Positions 17,313-25,730 of a DNA stretch of 64,000 nucleotides are shown here, piece after piece. Position 1 is the stretch's first letter. The number at the start of each line of letters is the position of its first letter. Made by a program: the position numbers and the translations under genes. The notes beneath the pieces are model-generated. The model did no database searches. It was not told where the DNA came from and worked only from the letters and a program-made list of their open reading frames with translations. Source of the DNA: Sporolactobacillus vineae DSM 21990 = SL153 (GTDB lineage: Bacteria; Bacillota; Bacilli; Bacillales; Sporolactobacillaceae); NCBI RefSeq assembly GCF_000377985.1, contig NZ_KB899042.1, forward strand, positions 310,001-374,000, in the 5' to 3' direction.

Positions 17313-17345
17313 AAAAAGGCTCTGCATGGTGCACAGAGTCTTTTT
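17313..17345 (-). terminator. Terminator of pgi
   Basis: AAAAAGGCTCTG (17313-17324) pairs with CAGAGTCTTTTT (17334-17345) with one G-T pair; A/T tracts at both ends. Confidence 0.85.
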
Positions 17346-17377
17346 TGACAATGATCTTGTAATGGTGAGGGGGCTTA

Positions 17378-18733
17378 TCAGTGTTTCAAGCGTTCCTCAA
17401 GATCGGCTTTCTCTGATTCATAGCCCGGTTTGCCAAGCAGCGCAAACATATTCTTTTTGTATGCTTCCACACCCGGCTGATTGAACGGGTTGATACCGAG
17501 CAGGAATCCGCTGACAGCAACCGCTTTTTCAAAGAAGTACAGCAGATAACCGAAATGATAGGCCGTCAGTTCAGGTACGGTGACGACCAGTTGCGGAACA
17601 CCGCCGTCGGTATGTGCAAGGCGTACCCCTTCGGCTGCCCGTTTATTCACGTAATCCATTGTTTTTCCGGCGACAAAATTCAGATTATCAAGGTTGGCAG
17701 CTTCCGACTGGATCGTGATATCCTTGCGCGGTTTCTCAACGAGCACCGCGGTTTCAAACATCACACGACTGCCTTCCTGAACAAACTGACCAAGTGAGTG
17801 CAGATCCGTACTGAAATCGGCTGAAGACGGATACAGACCTTTGAAATCCTTCCCTTCACTTTCGCCGAACAGCTGCTTCCACCATTCTGCCAGATAGTGC
17901 AGATGAGGTTCGAAGTTGACCAGCATCTCAACCGATTTTCCTTTGTTATAAAGGATATTGCGGACTGCGGCGTACTGATAAGCCTCGTTCTTGCTCAGTT
18001 CCGGTTCACTGTAATCGTTCTGGGCAGCCCGTGCGCCGGACATCAGCTCATCAATATCAATGCCTGAAGCCGCGATCGGCAAAAGTCCGACAGGCGTCAG
18101 TACCGAGAAACGTCCGCCGACGTCGTCGGGAATGACGAAGCTTTCATAGCCTTCCTGATCCGCCAGTGTTTTCAAAGCGCCCTTTGCTTTATCCGTCGTC
18201 GCAAAGATACGTGACTTTGCTTCTTCTTTGCCGTATTTCTTTTCCAGCAATTCACGGAAAATACGGAATGCGATCGACGGCTCCGTCGTCGTTCCGGACT
18301 TGGAAATCACGTCAACAGAGAAGTCCTTGTCTTTGACGACATCAATCAGTTCACTCAGGTACGTTGAACTGATGCTGTTTCCGGCGAAGAAAACCTGCGG
18401 TGTTTTACGTTCTGCCTTGCTTAACACGTTATAGAACGTATGATGCAGTGTCTGAATGACGGCACGCGCACCGAGATAAGACCCGCCGATGCCGATGACA
18501 ATCAGGACATCGGAATCACTTTTGATTTTTTCAGCTGCCTTTTGAATCCGGGCAAATTCTTCTTTATCATAATCCGTCGGCAGAGTCAGCCAGCCGAGAA
18601 AGTCATTGCCCTGAATCGTCTTTTCATGGATGGCCTGATGAGCCGCCTTAACCTGTGGTGCTAAATAATCCAGCTCATGTTCCGAAATAAACGAAAGCGC
18701 ATTACTGTAATCGAATGAAACTTTCTTTCCCAT
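17378..18733 (-). CDS. pgi: Glucose-6-phosphate isomerase
   Basis: 451 aa, the usual Bacillales length; ATG 18733 is 6-7 bases after GGAGGC. Interconverts glucose 6-phosphate and fructose 6-phosphate in glycolysis and gluconeogenesis. [12 protein letters not shown] is the SIS phosphosugar-binding site, [13 protein letters not shown] and [16 protein letters not shown] are the two signature regions, and a catalytic Glu and His follow. The neighbour DUF378 gene (yuzA-like) is also close to pgi in B. subtilis. Its own promoter (18781-18809) and terminator make it monocistronic. Confidence 0.97.
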   Translation of the reverse strand: MGKKVSFDYSNALSFISEHELDYLAPQVKAAHQAIHEKTIQGNDFLGWLTLPTDYDKEEFARIQKAAEKIKSDSDVLIVIGIGGSYLGARAVIQTLHHTFYNVLSKAERKTPQVFFAGNSISSTYLSELIDVVKDKDFSVDVISKSGTTTEPSIAFRIFRELLEKKYGKEEAKSRIFATTDKAKGALKTLADQEGYESFVIPDDVGGRFSVLTPVGLLPIAASGIDIDELMSGARAAQNDYSEPELSKNEAYQYAAVRNILYNKGKSVEMLVNFEPHLHYLAEWWKQLFGESEGKDFKGLYPSSADFSTDLHSLGQFVQEGSRVMFETAVLVEKPRKDITIQSEAANLDNLNFVAGKTMDYVNKRAAEGVRLAHTDGGVPQLVVTVPELTAYHFGYLLYFFEKAVAVSGFLLGINPFNQPGVEAYKKNMFALLGKPGYESEKADLEERLKH

Positions 18734-18780
18734 GATTATGCCTCCAATGATATCGTATCTGACACCGTTTCCACTTAATA

Positions 18781-18809
18781 ACTTTACAGGACAAGCAGGT
18801 GAAATTCAA
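18781..18809 (-). promoter_or_regulatory. pgi promoter
   Basis: -35 TTGAAT (18809-18804), 17-base spacer, -10 TAAAGT (18786-18781), 48 bases before the ATG. Confidence 0.7.
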
Positions 18810-18964
18810 GTGAAAGTACGTTAATTTCTTCACATAGCGAACCGATGTAACCAGAATGCCATGAATCGTCTGTGCCGGTGAAAAATTATTCTTATCATGT
18901 ATAATTAACGGGCCTTGAGACAACCTATAGAAGTGCCGACAATCAGATAAAAGGAGGGAAAACG

Positions 18965-19195
18965 ATGAGCGGTTTACAGAGAACATGCCTTACCCTGATT
19001 ATCCTCGGGGGCATCAACTGGGGCTTGATCGGTTTCTTTCAATTCGATCTTATCGCGACCATCTTCGGCGGTACATATACCGCAGTTGCCCGGATTATTT
19101 ACGGTATCGTCGGCCTATGTGCCCTTTACTCGCTGACACTGCTGTTCAAACCGAGTGAGGAACTCGAACGCAGACGGGAAACTGAGACCCGCTGA
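18965..19195 (+). CDS. DUF378 small membrane protein (YuzA-like)
   Basis: 76 aa; ATG 18965 follows AAAGGAGG. Two membrane helices with the conserved GGINWGLIGFFQFDL motif and a second one around RIIYGIVGLCALY, then a charged tail. DUF378 proteins are widespread small membrane proteins of unknown function. A TATAAT at 18900-18905 may be the -10. Divergent from pgi, ends at the branched terminator at 19217-19295. Confidence 0.88.
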   Translation: MSGLQRTCLTLIILGGINWGLIGFFQFDLIATIFGGTYTAVARIIYGIVGLCALYSLTLLFKPSEELERRRETETR

Positions 19196-19216
19196 CCCGC
19201 TGATCCGCAGACGCGT

Positions 19217-19295
19217 AAAAAAGATCCCATCCCGGAACAGCGCTGAATCCCGTAAAAACGGGAGGACGGAGACTGAACCGGGCGGGATCTTTTTT
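19217..19295. terminator. Branched bidirectional terminator
   Basis: AAAAAAGATCCC (19217-19228) pairs with GGGATCTTTTTT (19284-19295); inside are CCCGG/CCGGG continuation pairs and a smaller hairpin CCCGT/ACGGG (19250-19263). Lies between the convergent DUF378 and asnB genes and fits both. Confidence 0.82.
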
Positions 19296-19326
19296 CTTTC
19301 CGCTTATTGGTCAGAAGCGGACCGAA

Positions 19327-21213
19327 TCATGCCTGATAAACCGGCTGCGGGCGGACATCGATCGATTTCTCAATGTAGATCTGATGCCACAGCATGAACA
19401 TCAGCACCGTCCAGATTTTCCGGCTGTTGTCCGCTTTGCCGGCACGATGGTCGTCGAGCAGTTTAGCAACGTAATTCTTATTAATATAATGGTCGGTATC
19501 ACTGTCGCGGATGATACTGCGTGCCCAGTCGTACATCTCATCCTTGAGCCAGAGCCGGATCGGTACCGGAAAACCAAGTTTCCTTCTGAAAAGTATCGAA
19601 TCGGGAACGATACCGCGCATTGCTTCACGGAAAGCATATTTCGTCGTGCCGCCGCCGGTTTTCAGCTCTGCCGGAAGCGTTCGGGCAACATTGAAAACCT
19701 CTTTATCCAGGAACGGAACACGCAGCTCCAGTGAATTGGCCATCGTCATCCGGTCGGCAACGACAAGGATGTCGCCGCGCAGCCAGGTCTCGATGTCGAC
19801 GAGCTGCATCTGGTCCAGCTTGCCGTTTGCTGCAGCGTCGCGATATATCGGATCCGTAATGTTGGTAAACCGCGACTGTTCGGAATAGGTCTTCAGCACA
19901 TAACTCTTTTCTTTTTCATCAAAGATAAACGCATTGCCGACATAGCGTTCCGGCAGCGGCGTGGTCCCGCGCAGCAGAAAACTCCGTCCCTTCACCCCTT
20001 CAGGCAGCCTTGAAGCAAGGGCGTGCAGCAGCTTTTTCCCCGGATCCGGTACGGCATCGAACCACTTCAGGGAAATCGGTTCATGATAGATGGTGTAGCC
20101 GCCGAATAATTCATCCGAGCCTTCACCGGAAAGAACGACTTTCGCATGTTTTCGGGCTTCCCGGGCAACAAAATAATTAGGAATGGCTGCCGGATCGGCC
20201 ACAGGATCGTCCATATACCAGACGATCTTCGGCATCTCCTCCATAACCATTTCCGGAGAGATTTCCACCGAGAAATTCTCGACGCCAAGCTTTTCAGCAG
20301 AATCCCTGGCAATATCGATTTCATTGTAGCCCTTGCTGGCAAAACCGACGGTAAACGTCTCAATATCGTTATTGAAACGCTTAGCGAGCGCAACGATGCT
20401 CGTTGAATCAATCCCGCTTGACAGAAAAGCGCCGACGGTCACGTCGCTTCGCATATGCATTTTAACCGAATCGATCAGGACGTCTCTGATCTTCTTTTTA
20501 GCATCATCAAGCGTCTGTTCCACCGGAGCAAAAGACGGTACCCAGTAAGCTTTGATTTCTGCAGGCTGTTCGTTTTTCTTAATCAGGTAATGTCCAGGCT
20601 CGAGGCTCTGGATATGCTCATTCAGCGTGAGCGGATCCGGTACGTATTGAAAAGTCAGGTAGTACTGCAGGGCTTTCTCGGAGACCGGATCGTTCTTCTC
20701 ACCCAGCAGAAGACTTTTTTCTTCGGATGCAAAGAATATGCCGCCGTCTTTCTGCATGAAATAAAACGGTTTGATGCCGAAATGGTCCCGGGCTGCGAAC
20801 AGCGTCTTTTCCTGTTTGTCCCAGATGATAAAAGCAAACATTCCCCGGAAACGATTGACACAGGCCTCGCCCTGGTCCGCATAAAGTGCGACGATCACTT
20901 CCGTATCGGAAGTGGTCTTGAACTCATAGCCTTTCTGCACCAGTTCTTCACGGATTTCCAGATAGTTATAAACTTCACCGTTATAGATGATATAGTAGCG
21001 TTCATTTTCAAACGGCAGCGGCTGATGGCCACCGGCAAGATCAATAATACTCAGCCGGCGAAAAGCGAGCTGCACCTGATCGTCTGTGTAATAACCGGCA
21101 TCATCTGGACCCCGATGGTTGATGATTGCCGCACGCGCGGTCATCTCATTCTGTTCATTATTTCCCGGCTCTAGATCATTCTTATCGGATATGTAGCCGC
21201 AAAAACCACACAT
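19327..21213 (-). CDS. asnB: Asparagine synthase (glutamine-hydrolysing)
   Basis: 628 aa; ATG 21213 follows AAGGAGA. The mature enzyme starts at Cys2 (MCGFCGY), the glutaminase nucleophile of class II amidotransferases; the N-terminal 200 residues hydrolyse glutamine. The C-terminal synthetase domain has the PP-loop SSGIDSTS (variant of SGGVDS) and LSGEGSDELFGGY. Makes asparagine from aspartate, ATP and glutamine. Length matches AsnB/AsnO/YisO types of Bacillus (about 615-632 aa). Some members of this group amidate cell-wall diaminopimelate instead; nothing here decides that. The promoter at 21286-21314 overlaps an inverted repeat, just after a small XRE regulator gene. Confidence 0.94.
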   Translation of the reverse strand: MCGFCGYISDKNDLEPGNNEQNEMTARAAIINHRGPDDAGYYTDDQVQLAFRRLSIIDLAGGHQPLPFENERYYIIYNGEVYNYLEIREELVQKGYEFKTTSDTEVIVALYADQGEACVNRFRGMFAFIIWDKQEKTLFAARDHFGIKPFYFMQKDGGIFFASEEKSLLLGEKNDPVSEKALQYYLTFQYVPDPLTLNEHIQSLEPGHYLIKKNEQPAEIKAYWVPSFAPVEQTLDDAKKKIRDVLIDSVKMHMRSDVTVGAFLSSGIDSTSIVALAKRFNNDIETFTVGFASKGYNEIDIARDSAEKLGVENFSVEISPEMVMEEMPKIVWYMDDPVADPAAIPNYFVAREARKHAKVVLSGEGSDELFGGYTIYHEPISLKWFDAVPDPGKKLLHALASRLPEGVKGRSFLLRGTTPLPERYVGNAFIFDEKEKSYVLKTYSEQSRFTNITDPIYRDAAANGKLDQMQLVDIETWLRGDILVVADRMTMANSLELRVPFLDKEVFNVARTLPAELKTGGGTTKYAFREAMRGIVPDSILFRRKLGFPVPIRLWLKDEMYDWARSIIRDSDTDHYINKNYVAKLLDDHRAGKADNSRKIWTVLMFMLWHQIYIEKSIDVRPQPVYQA

Positions 21214-21271
21214 AATTTTGTCTCCTTCCGGATGCTGCTGAAAAACGGCCGCTATCTGCCGTCTGCATGGT

Positions 21272-21314
21272 ACATGCTAATAATTAAGTTTAGCATGCAC
21301 CCGGATAAATTCAA
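21272..21314 (-). promoter_or_regulatory. asnB promoter with operator-like inverted repeat
   Basis: -35 TTGAAT (21314-21309), 17-base spacer, extended -10 TGC-TAAACT (21291-21286). CATGCTAA (21272-21279) and TTAGCATG (21289-21296) form an inverted repeat that covers the -10, so a bound protein would block the polymerase. Confidence 0.68.
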
Positions 21315-21351
21315 AGTTGTGAAAACGCATTCTGTACCGGAAACAAGGAGA

Positions 21352-21573
21352 TTATTTTTCATCCTGGTTTTCATCATCAATAAAAAGTTCCTGAATCGGC
21401 ACATCAAGAATGACGGACACTTTGGCCAGGACATCGGCCGGAATTTTACTGCGTCCGGACTCAAGATAATAATACCCGTTCGGGCTATCATAGCCCAGTC
21501 GTGTCGACATCTCTTCCAGCGACATGCGGTTCTTTCTCAGCAGCTTCAGCTTTTTCAGATCCACTTTCAGCAT
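21352..21573 (-). CDS. Small XRE-family helix-turn-helix regulator
   Basis: 73 aa; ATG 21573 is 8-9 bases after GAGGTGA. Almost the whole protein is one Cro/CI-type helix-turn-helix: KLKLLRKNRMSLEEMSTRLG then YYYLESGRSKIPADVLAKVS and an acidic tail. No sensor domain is visible. It is codirectional with asnB, ending 138 bases before the asnB start, and the asnB promoter lies in that gap together with an inverted repeat. Regulation of asnB by this protein is an inference. Similar small regulators are common in Bacillota and often act on a neighbour. Confidence 0.85.
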   Translation of the reverse strand: MLKVDLKKLKLLRKNRMSLEEMSTRLGYDSPNGYYYLESGRSKIPADVLAKVSVILDVPIQELFIDDENQDEK

Positions 21574-21751
21574 GATCGGTCACCTCTTTGCTTCTGAAGA
21601 AAATGGACACACTCTGTTCGAGAGTGCGCGGTTCACGCGAACTGATCGTCAGTACATACCTTAACCTTCATTTTCCCCATTTCGAGGCGATTCACACATT
21701 TATTTATCCCTTGAAGCAGATACAGACGGACATATTATCTTAAAAGAGAGA

Positions 21752-21784
21752 AAGAGAGATCCGAATCAGTTCCGGGTCTCTCTT
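21752..21784 (-). terminator. Probable terminator of ndh
   Basis: AAGAGAGATCC (21752-21762) pairs with GGGTCTCTCTT (21774-21784) with one wobble. The U tract (from TTAAAA upstream on the plus strand) is weak. Confidence 0.6.
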
Positions 21785-21813
21785 CCGCAGGCTCCTGTTC
21801 TTTTAACGATCAA

Positions 21814-23031
21814 TCAGAGCAGTTTAAGCTTACCTTTTTTCAGCATCAGTCCGACGCCGCCGAGTTCAAGCAGGTAGCGGTCGTCGATAATTTTCTTCAT
21901 GGTTGCTGCAGGTTTCCCTTTCAGTTTCTTATCAAAGACAACGCCGATTCCTTCTTTGTCGCCAAGCGAAGCGACCGTTCCTCTCTGCTTATAGACGAAC
22001 GGTTCCGTATCTTCTCCCTTGATCAGATGGGTCAGGTTTTTCGCTGCAGTTTCCCCTTCCTGAACCGCAATCTGAGCCGTCGGCGGATACGGGCGCTCGC
22101 CTTCTTTCGGGAAGAACACGGCAACATCGCCCACGGCAAAGACATGGTCGTCATCCGGTGCCCGGAGGTCCTTATTCACCTGAATCTTGCCGCGGTTGGT
22201 CGCGAAACCGGAATCGGCGACAATGTGGTTAGCCTTGACACCGCCTGTCCAGACGACCGTTCCCGCCTTGATCTCTTCCATTTCTTCGGCGTCCTTCTTC
22301 TGGACAAGAACGCCGTCCGGAGTGGCTTCCTTTATAAACGTACCCAGTCTGAACACAACACCCTTGTCTTCCAGATATTTCTGGGCATATTCCGCCAGAT
22401 CCCGTTCAAACGGAGGCAATACAATCGGCAGTCCTTCAACATCAATGATCTTAACCTTTGCAGGATCAATATCATATTCCTTGCAGAGTTCAGGGACACG
22501 ATCGACGAGTTCACCGATGAATTCAATCCCGCTCAGCCCGGCACCGCCGACAACAATCGTCAGATCACTCTCTTTGGCATCCGGATCATTATTATAGCTG
22601 GCAAATTTGTACTCGATGTGCTCACGAATCCGCCGCGCCGTATTCACACTGCGGATCGCAAAAGCATACTCTTCAAGTCCCTTAATGCCGAATGTATTCG
22701 ACTCAAAACCGAGTGCCAGCACCAGATAATCATAATCCAGTTCGCCATTCTTCAAAATGACCTTTTTATTTTCCCTGTCCACCGATCTGACAGAATCCTG
22801 GACGAAGTTAATTCGTTTGTTATTGATTACATTTTTAATCAGCATCCGTGTCCGGTCATGATGTATCGTTCCTGCTGCAGCTTCATGAAGCCATGTTGTC
22901 TGATAGTGATAATTGTGCTTATTAACGAGCGTGATATCCGCTTCTTCTGCACTTAGATCCTTTGTCAGCCGTACTGTTGTGATCATACCGCCGTATCCGG
23001 CACCAAGAATTACAATCTGAGGCTTGCCCAT
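21814..23031 (-). CDS. ndh: Type II NADH dehydrogenase (NDH-2)
   Basis: 405 aa; ATG 23031, ribosome site weak (GGGTGG). Single-subunit FAD enzyme that passes electrons from NADH to menaquinone without pumping protons. VILGAGYGGM near the N-terminus is the FAD-binding Rossmann motif, VVGGAGLSGIEF the NADH-binding one, and FAVGDVAVF the C-terminal FAD motif. The last 30 residues (GGVGLMLKKGKLKLL) look like the amphipathic membrane-binding tail. Similar in length to B. subtilis YumB/YjlD. Followed in B. subtilis too by the yut genes seen here to the right. Promoter at 23166-23194. Confidence 0.94.
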   Translation of the reverse strand: MGKPQIVILGAGYGGMITTVRLTKDLSAEEADITLVNKHNYHYQTTWLHEAAAGTIHHDRTRMLIKNVINNKRINFVQDSVRSVDRENKKVILKNGELDYDYLVLALGFESNTFGIKGLEEYAFAIRSVNTARRIREHIEYKFASYNNDPDAKESDLTIVVGGAGLSGIEFIGELVDRVPELCKEYDIDPAKVKIIDVEGLPIVLPPFERDLAEYAQKYLEDKGVVFRLGTFIKEATPDGVLVQKKDAEEMEEIKAGTVVWTGGVKANHIVADSGFATNRGKIQVNKDLRAPDDDHVFAVGDVAVFFPKEGERPYPPTAQIAVQEGETAAKNLTHLIKGEDTEPFVYKQRGTVASLGDKEGIGVVFDKKLKGKPAATMKKIIDDRYLLELGGVGLMLKKGKLKLL

Positions 23032-23165
23032 TTTTCACAGCCACCCTTGAAAATATTATTTGTTTATTTGTATTATTGCTCTGTTACCGAAAACTCATCT
23101 TATGTTCTCTTTTTCACACAGAAAACGTATGAAAATTCAAGGAGAGTTTTTCGCTTTCATTTTTA

Positions 23166-23194
23166 ATAATATGTCTTTTTTGTTAACAATTCAA
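23166..23194 (-). promoter_or_regulatory. ndh promoter with TTGTTAACAA palindrome
   Basis: -35 TTGAAT (23194-23189), 17-base spacer, -10 TATTAT (23171-23166). A 10-bp palindrome TTGTTAACAA (23180-23189) sits in the spacer next to the -35. It resembles but does not match the Rex site TTGTGA-N6-TCACAA. Confidence 0.65.
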
Positions 23195-23223
23195 GAATAA
23201 TGCCATGGAATCAGGAAAACTGT

Positions 23224-23258
23224 AAAAAAAAAGCGGCACGGCCGTCGTAACGGGTGCC
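23224..23258 (-). terminator. Terminator of the HicB-like gene
   Basis: On the minus strand GGCACCCG-ttacga-CGG-cc-GTGCC (23258-23235) followed by GC and nine T. Confidence 0.78.
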
Positions 23259-23294
23259 TGAATCTAACTAAGGTCATTTCGCTGAAGAAATCGT

Positions 23295-23969
23295 TCAGTG
23301 GAATTTCCTGTTTATTTTATCCGCAATCTGGTCCAGTTTCTCAGACAGACGGTTCAGTTCTGCAGACGAATAGGTGTCCTTCAGCTTTTCGGTAACATTC
23401 TTGATTTCGGTTTTGACTGAATTCAGGTCATCGATCACCGAATTGGGCGCATCATCAGCGTCCGCCATATTGACATGAACCCGAATCCGTGACAAATCCC
23501 TGAGGCTTCTTTTGACCTTATTGAGCTGTTTGCCCAGCTTATCCTGAACAGAGAAAGTGCTGTCCTGTTCATCAATATTCAGTTCCTCTTTCAGAGCATC
23601 CTGCAAGATCCGTGAATAGTTCAGGCCGGCAGATTTTGCGGCATCATCCAGCCACTTCGGAATCGTCAGTGTCTTTTTCACAGCCTGGTTCTCCATCTTC
23701 TTCCGAAGCGGCGGCATCCAGGCATCAATCACCGTCACAAATGCATTTGCCTCCGCCTGAATCTCAGTGGCATCCGACGGTTGGGGAATGTCCTCGTTAT
23801 TTTCTTCCATTTTGTACAAATGCAGTGCAAGTGCTTCCCTGGCATGTTCAAAGCCCTCTTCAGTTGAAGCAGCTGTTGCTTCACAGTCTGGCAGATCGGG
23901 AAAAGAAATCATCAAACCTTCATCACTTCTGGTGAAAACTGCCGGAAAAACATACTGATCCTGACTCAT
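23295..23969 (-). CDS. Long HicB-family protein with ribbon-helix-helix and coiled-coil tail
   Basis: 224 aa from ATG 23969, close after GAGGTGAT. Residues about 6-65 are a HicB-like domain (partly degraded RNase-H fold: FPAVFTRSDEGLMISFPDLP, then DCEATAASTEEGFEHARE). Residues about 117-145 (KKTLTIPKWLDDAAKSAGLN) form a ribbon-helix-helix DNA-binding motif. The remaining 75 residues are charged and helical (KLGKQLNKVKRSLRDL, LNRLSEKLDQIADKINRKFH), a likely coiled coil absent from classical HicB antitoxins (110-150 aa). No hicA toxin gene lies on either side: the neighbours are ndh and erpA. Own promoter with palindrome (23989-24015) and terminator. Could be a stand-alone autoregulated DNA-binding protein rather than an antitoxin. 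Confidence 0.8.
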   Translation of the reverse strand: MSQDQYVFPAVFTRSDEGLMISFPDLPDCEATAASTEEGFEHAREALALHLYKMEENNEDIPQPSDATEIQAEANAFVTVIDAWMPPLRKKMENQAVKKTLTIPKWLDDAAKSAGLNYSRILQDALKEELNIDEQDSTFSVQDKLGKQLNKVKRSLRDLSRIRVHVNMADADDAPNSVIDDLNSVKTEIKNVTEKLKDTYSSAELNRLSEKLDQIADKINRKFH

Positions 23970-23988
23970 TCTGATCACCTCACCCTCT

Positions 23989-24015
23989 ATTATAACACGT
24001 ATTAAGCACGTGCAA
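23989..24015 (-). promoter_or_regulatory. Promoter of the HicB-like gene with palindromic operator
   Basis: -10 TATAAT (23994-23989) and -35 TTGCAC (24015-24010), spacer only 15. The palindrome GCACGTGC (24006-24013) overlaps the -35, and a second CACGT lies 11 bases away (23997-24001 area). The spacing of one helical turn suits a ribbon-helix-helix repressor. Confidence 0.62.
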
Positions 24016-24050
24016 AGCACATATTATTATACGTATTTCCCGCAATGTGC

Positions 24051-24076
24051 AAAAAACCCGCTGAAATTCAGCGGGT
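24051..24076 (-). terminator. Terminator of the ErpA/YutM gene
   Basis: ACCCGCTGAA (24056-24065) and TTCAGCGGGT (24067-24076), with an A run before it giving the minus-strand U tract. Confidence 0.85.
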
Positions 24077-24117
24077 CGTCGGAAAGAAGCAATTCGTTTT
24101 TCGGAAATGCGAGTGCT

Positions 24118-24483
24118 TCAACAGTCGCATTGTTTTGACGGTTCTCCCTCATTGGCCGCCGTTTTAAAAGAATGGCCGCAGCCGCAGGTGGAAATCGCAT
24201 TCGGGTTGTCGATCGTAAATCCGCCGCCTTCAAGATTCTGCTTGAAGTCAATCGTGACCCCATTGAGCAGCGGTGCGCTGTTCTTATCGACAACCACTTT
24301 CAGTCCGTCTTGTTCAAAGACCTGATCGCCGTCAACCACGCGATCGTCAAACCCCATACCGTAGGTCAGTCCGGAGCAGCCTCCGCCACCAACGCCGACG
24401 CGAAGGAACAGATTTTCTCCTTTTTCTTCACGGATCATTTCTTTCACCCGGAAATTTGCCGCCTCAGTCAGTGTAATCGTCAT
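24118..24483 (-). CDS. A-type iron-sulfur carrier protein (ErpA/HesB family, YutM-like)
   Basis: 121 aa; ATG 24483 follows AAGGAGCT. A-type carriers hold Fe-S clusters and pass them to apo-enzymes. The three conserved cysteines are present: Cys36 in GGCSGLTYG and Cys100/Cys102 in ISTCGCGHSF. An extra tail NEGEPSKQCDC adds two cysteines (119 and 121), as in YutM-type proteins. In Bacillus this gene lies near dapF and the nifU-like gene, as here. Probably works downstream of SufCDSUB, delivering clusters to proteins such as LipA and GltBD. Confidence 0.92.
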   Translation of the reverse strand: MTITLTEAANFRVKEMIREEKGENLFLRVGVGGGGCSGLTYGMGFDDRVVDGDQVFEQDGLKVVVDKNSAPLLNGVTIDFKQNLEGGGFTIDNPNAISTCGCGHSFKTAANEGEPSKQCDC

Positions 24484-24541
24484 CTGGATCAGCTCCTTTT
24501 ACTATTACTGTCATTATATCCTTCCGTGACTTTAATCACAA

Positions 24542-25438
24542 TTAAAGAGTCGCCGCTTTGCTGCCGGCCGCTTCAAAAAAATAAGTCCCCTGACAGATCG
24601 TTTTTGCTTCACCGGTCATCAGCACACGATTCGTCGCCGCCAGCCATTCAATCGTCAGATCACCGCCGGCCAGATGAACAGTCACCGGGACATCCCGACG
24701 CACCCGGTCCTCAAGGATTGAAGCAACAACCGATGCGCAGGCGCCTGTGCCGCAGGCCTGGGTAATCCCGGATCCGCGTTCCCAGACCCGGTAGTCCAGC
24801 TCATGATCGTTTAAAATGTGCACAAAGCCGACATTCACGCCGTCTGGAAAAAGCGGGTACGTATCTGCCAGCAGAGAACCGAGCCGGTGAATCGGTGCAT
24901 CCGCCACGTCATCGACAAAAAACAGGGCGTGGGGATTCCCCATAGAAACACCGGTAAACCGATACTCAGTTCCATCTACTTTCAGCCGCTCATGAATGAC
25001 CCTGCTGCGCGGCTTCCCTCCGGCAACCGGAATCCTTCCTCGTTCGAGAATCGGTTCGCCCATATCGATGGTCACCTGATCGACAGTCCGGCCAACCGGA
25101 TGTACCGTGGCCTTTTTCACTCCGGACAGCGTTTCGATTGTGAACGATTCTGAACCGACAAGCTGATGTTCATAGGCATACTTTGCCACACATCTCAGGC
25201 CGTTCCCGCAGTTTTTTGCCTCTGATCCGTCTTTATTAAAGATCCGCATCCGTACATCGGCACTGTCTGACGACAGAATCAGAATCAGCCCGTCGGAACC
25301 GATGCCCTTATAAGGATCCGATACCTTCTGTGCCAGTTTGCTGCAGGACGGTATGGTCAGTTTCCTGCTGACGCCGTCCAGATAAATATAACAGTTTCCC
25401 AGTCCATGCATTTTGGTGAATGGATAGGCAGTTTCCAT
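24542..25438 (-). CDS. dapF: Diaminopimelate epimerase
   Basis: 298 aa; ATG 25438, ribosome site GGAGTG 10 bases upstream. Converts LL- to meso-diaminopimelate, the wall cross-linking residue and lysine precursor, by a two-base mechanism without cofactor. The two catalytic cysteines are present: Cys77 in KNCGNGLRC and the second in ACGTGACASV. Other signatures: FTKMHGLGN at the start and GNPHALFFVDD. Slightly longer than the E. coli enzyme (274 aa), as usual in Bacilli. Lies 22 bases downstream of the small zinc-ribbon-like gene, so they may share a transcript with yuzD. Confidence 0.96.
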   Translation of the reverse strand: METAYPFTKMHGLGNCYIYLDGVSRKLTIPSCSKLAQKVSDPYKGIGSDGLILILSSDSADVRMRIFNKDGSEAKNCGNGLRCVAKYAYEHQLVGSESFTIETLSGVKKATVHPVGRTVDQVTIDMGEPILERGRIPVAGGKPRSRVIHERLKVDGTEYRFTGVSMGNPHALFFVDDVADAPIHRLGSLLADTYPLFPDGVNVGFVHILNDHELDYRVWERGSGITQACGTGACASVVASILEDRVRRDVPVTVHLAGGDLTIEWLAATNRVLMTGEAKTICQGTYFFEAAGSKAATL

Positions 25439-25460
25439 CCCTTATTCACACTCCGATTCA

Positions 25461-25709
25461 TTATCTCAGAACTCTGGTTGCCCAGACGTAGTCCTGATCC
25501 ATACTTGCGACAACTATTTTTTCGTGACAGCACGGCATGACAATATGCGTCCGGATTCCTTCAAACGCATTCTCCACTGCTTCCTTTTTGATGGGAATCA
25601 ATACCGGCGATTCATGACAAAACGGGCATTCCTCAAAATAAATATCATTGGCTACACGTTCATAGGGCCATGTATGATGAAAATCCAGCAATCGTGTCCC
25701 TTCTTTCAC
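25461..25709 (-). CDS. Unrecognised small protein with CPFC and PCCH motifs
   Basis: 82 aa from GTG 25709; the ribosome site is poor and no other start is near, so the N-terminus is uncertain. It contains FEECPFCHESPVLIP and, 30 residues on, HIVMPCCHEK: two cysteine pairs with nearby histidines that could bind zinc. No membrane segment or signal peptide. It is tucked between yuzD (21 bases before) and dapF (22 bases after) on the same strand, so cotranscription is likely. I do not recognise the family and give no function. Confidence 0.7.
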   Translation of the reverse strand: MKEGTRLLDFHHTWPYERVANDIYFEECPFCHESPVLIPIKKEAVENAFEGIRTHIVMPCCHEKIVVASMDQDYVWATRVLR

Positions 25710-25730
25710 CCGGTCGGGTTCTTGGGCAGT

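Noticed and set aside
22027-22956. 309-codon plus-strand open frame
   Set aside because: Antisense to ndh; composition is that of the complementary strand, no ribosome site.
23295-24483. Complete HicAB toxin-antitoxin system
   Set aside because: No HicA-like frame on either strand near the HicB-like gene.
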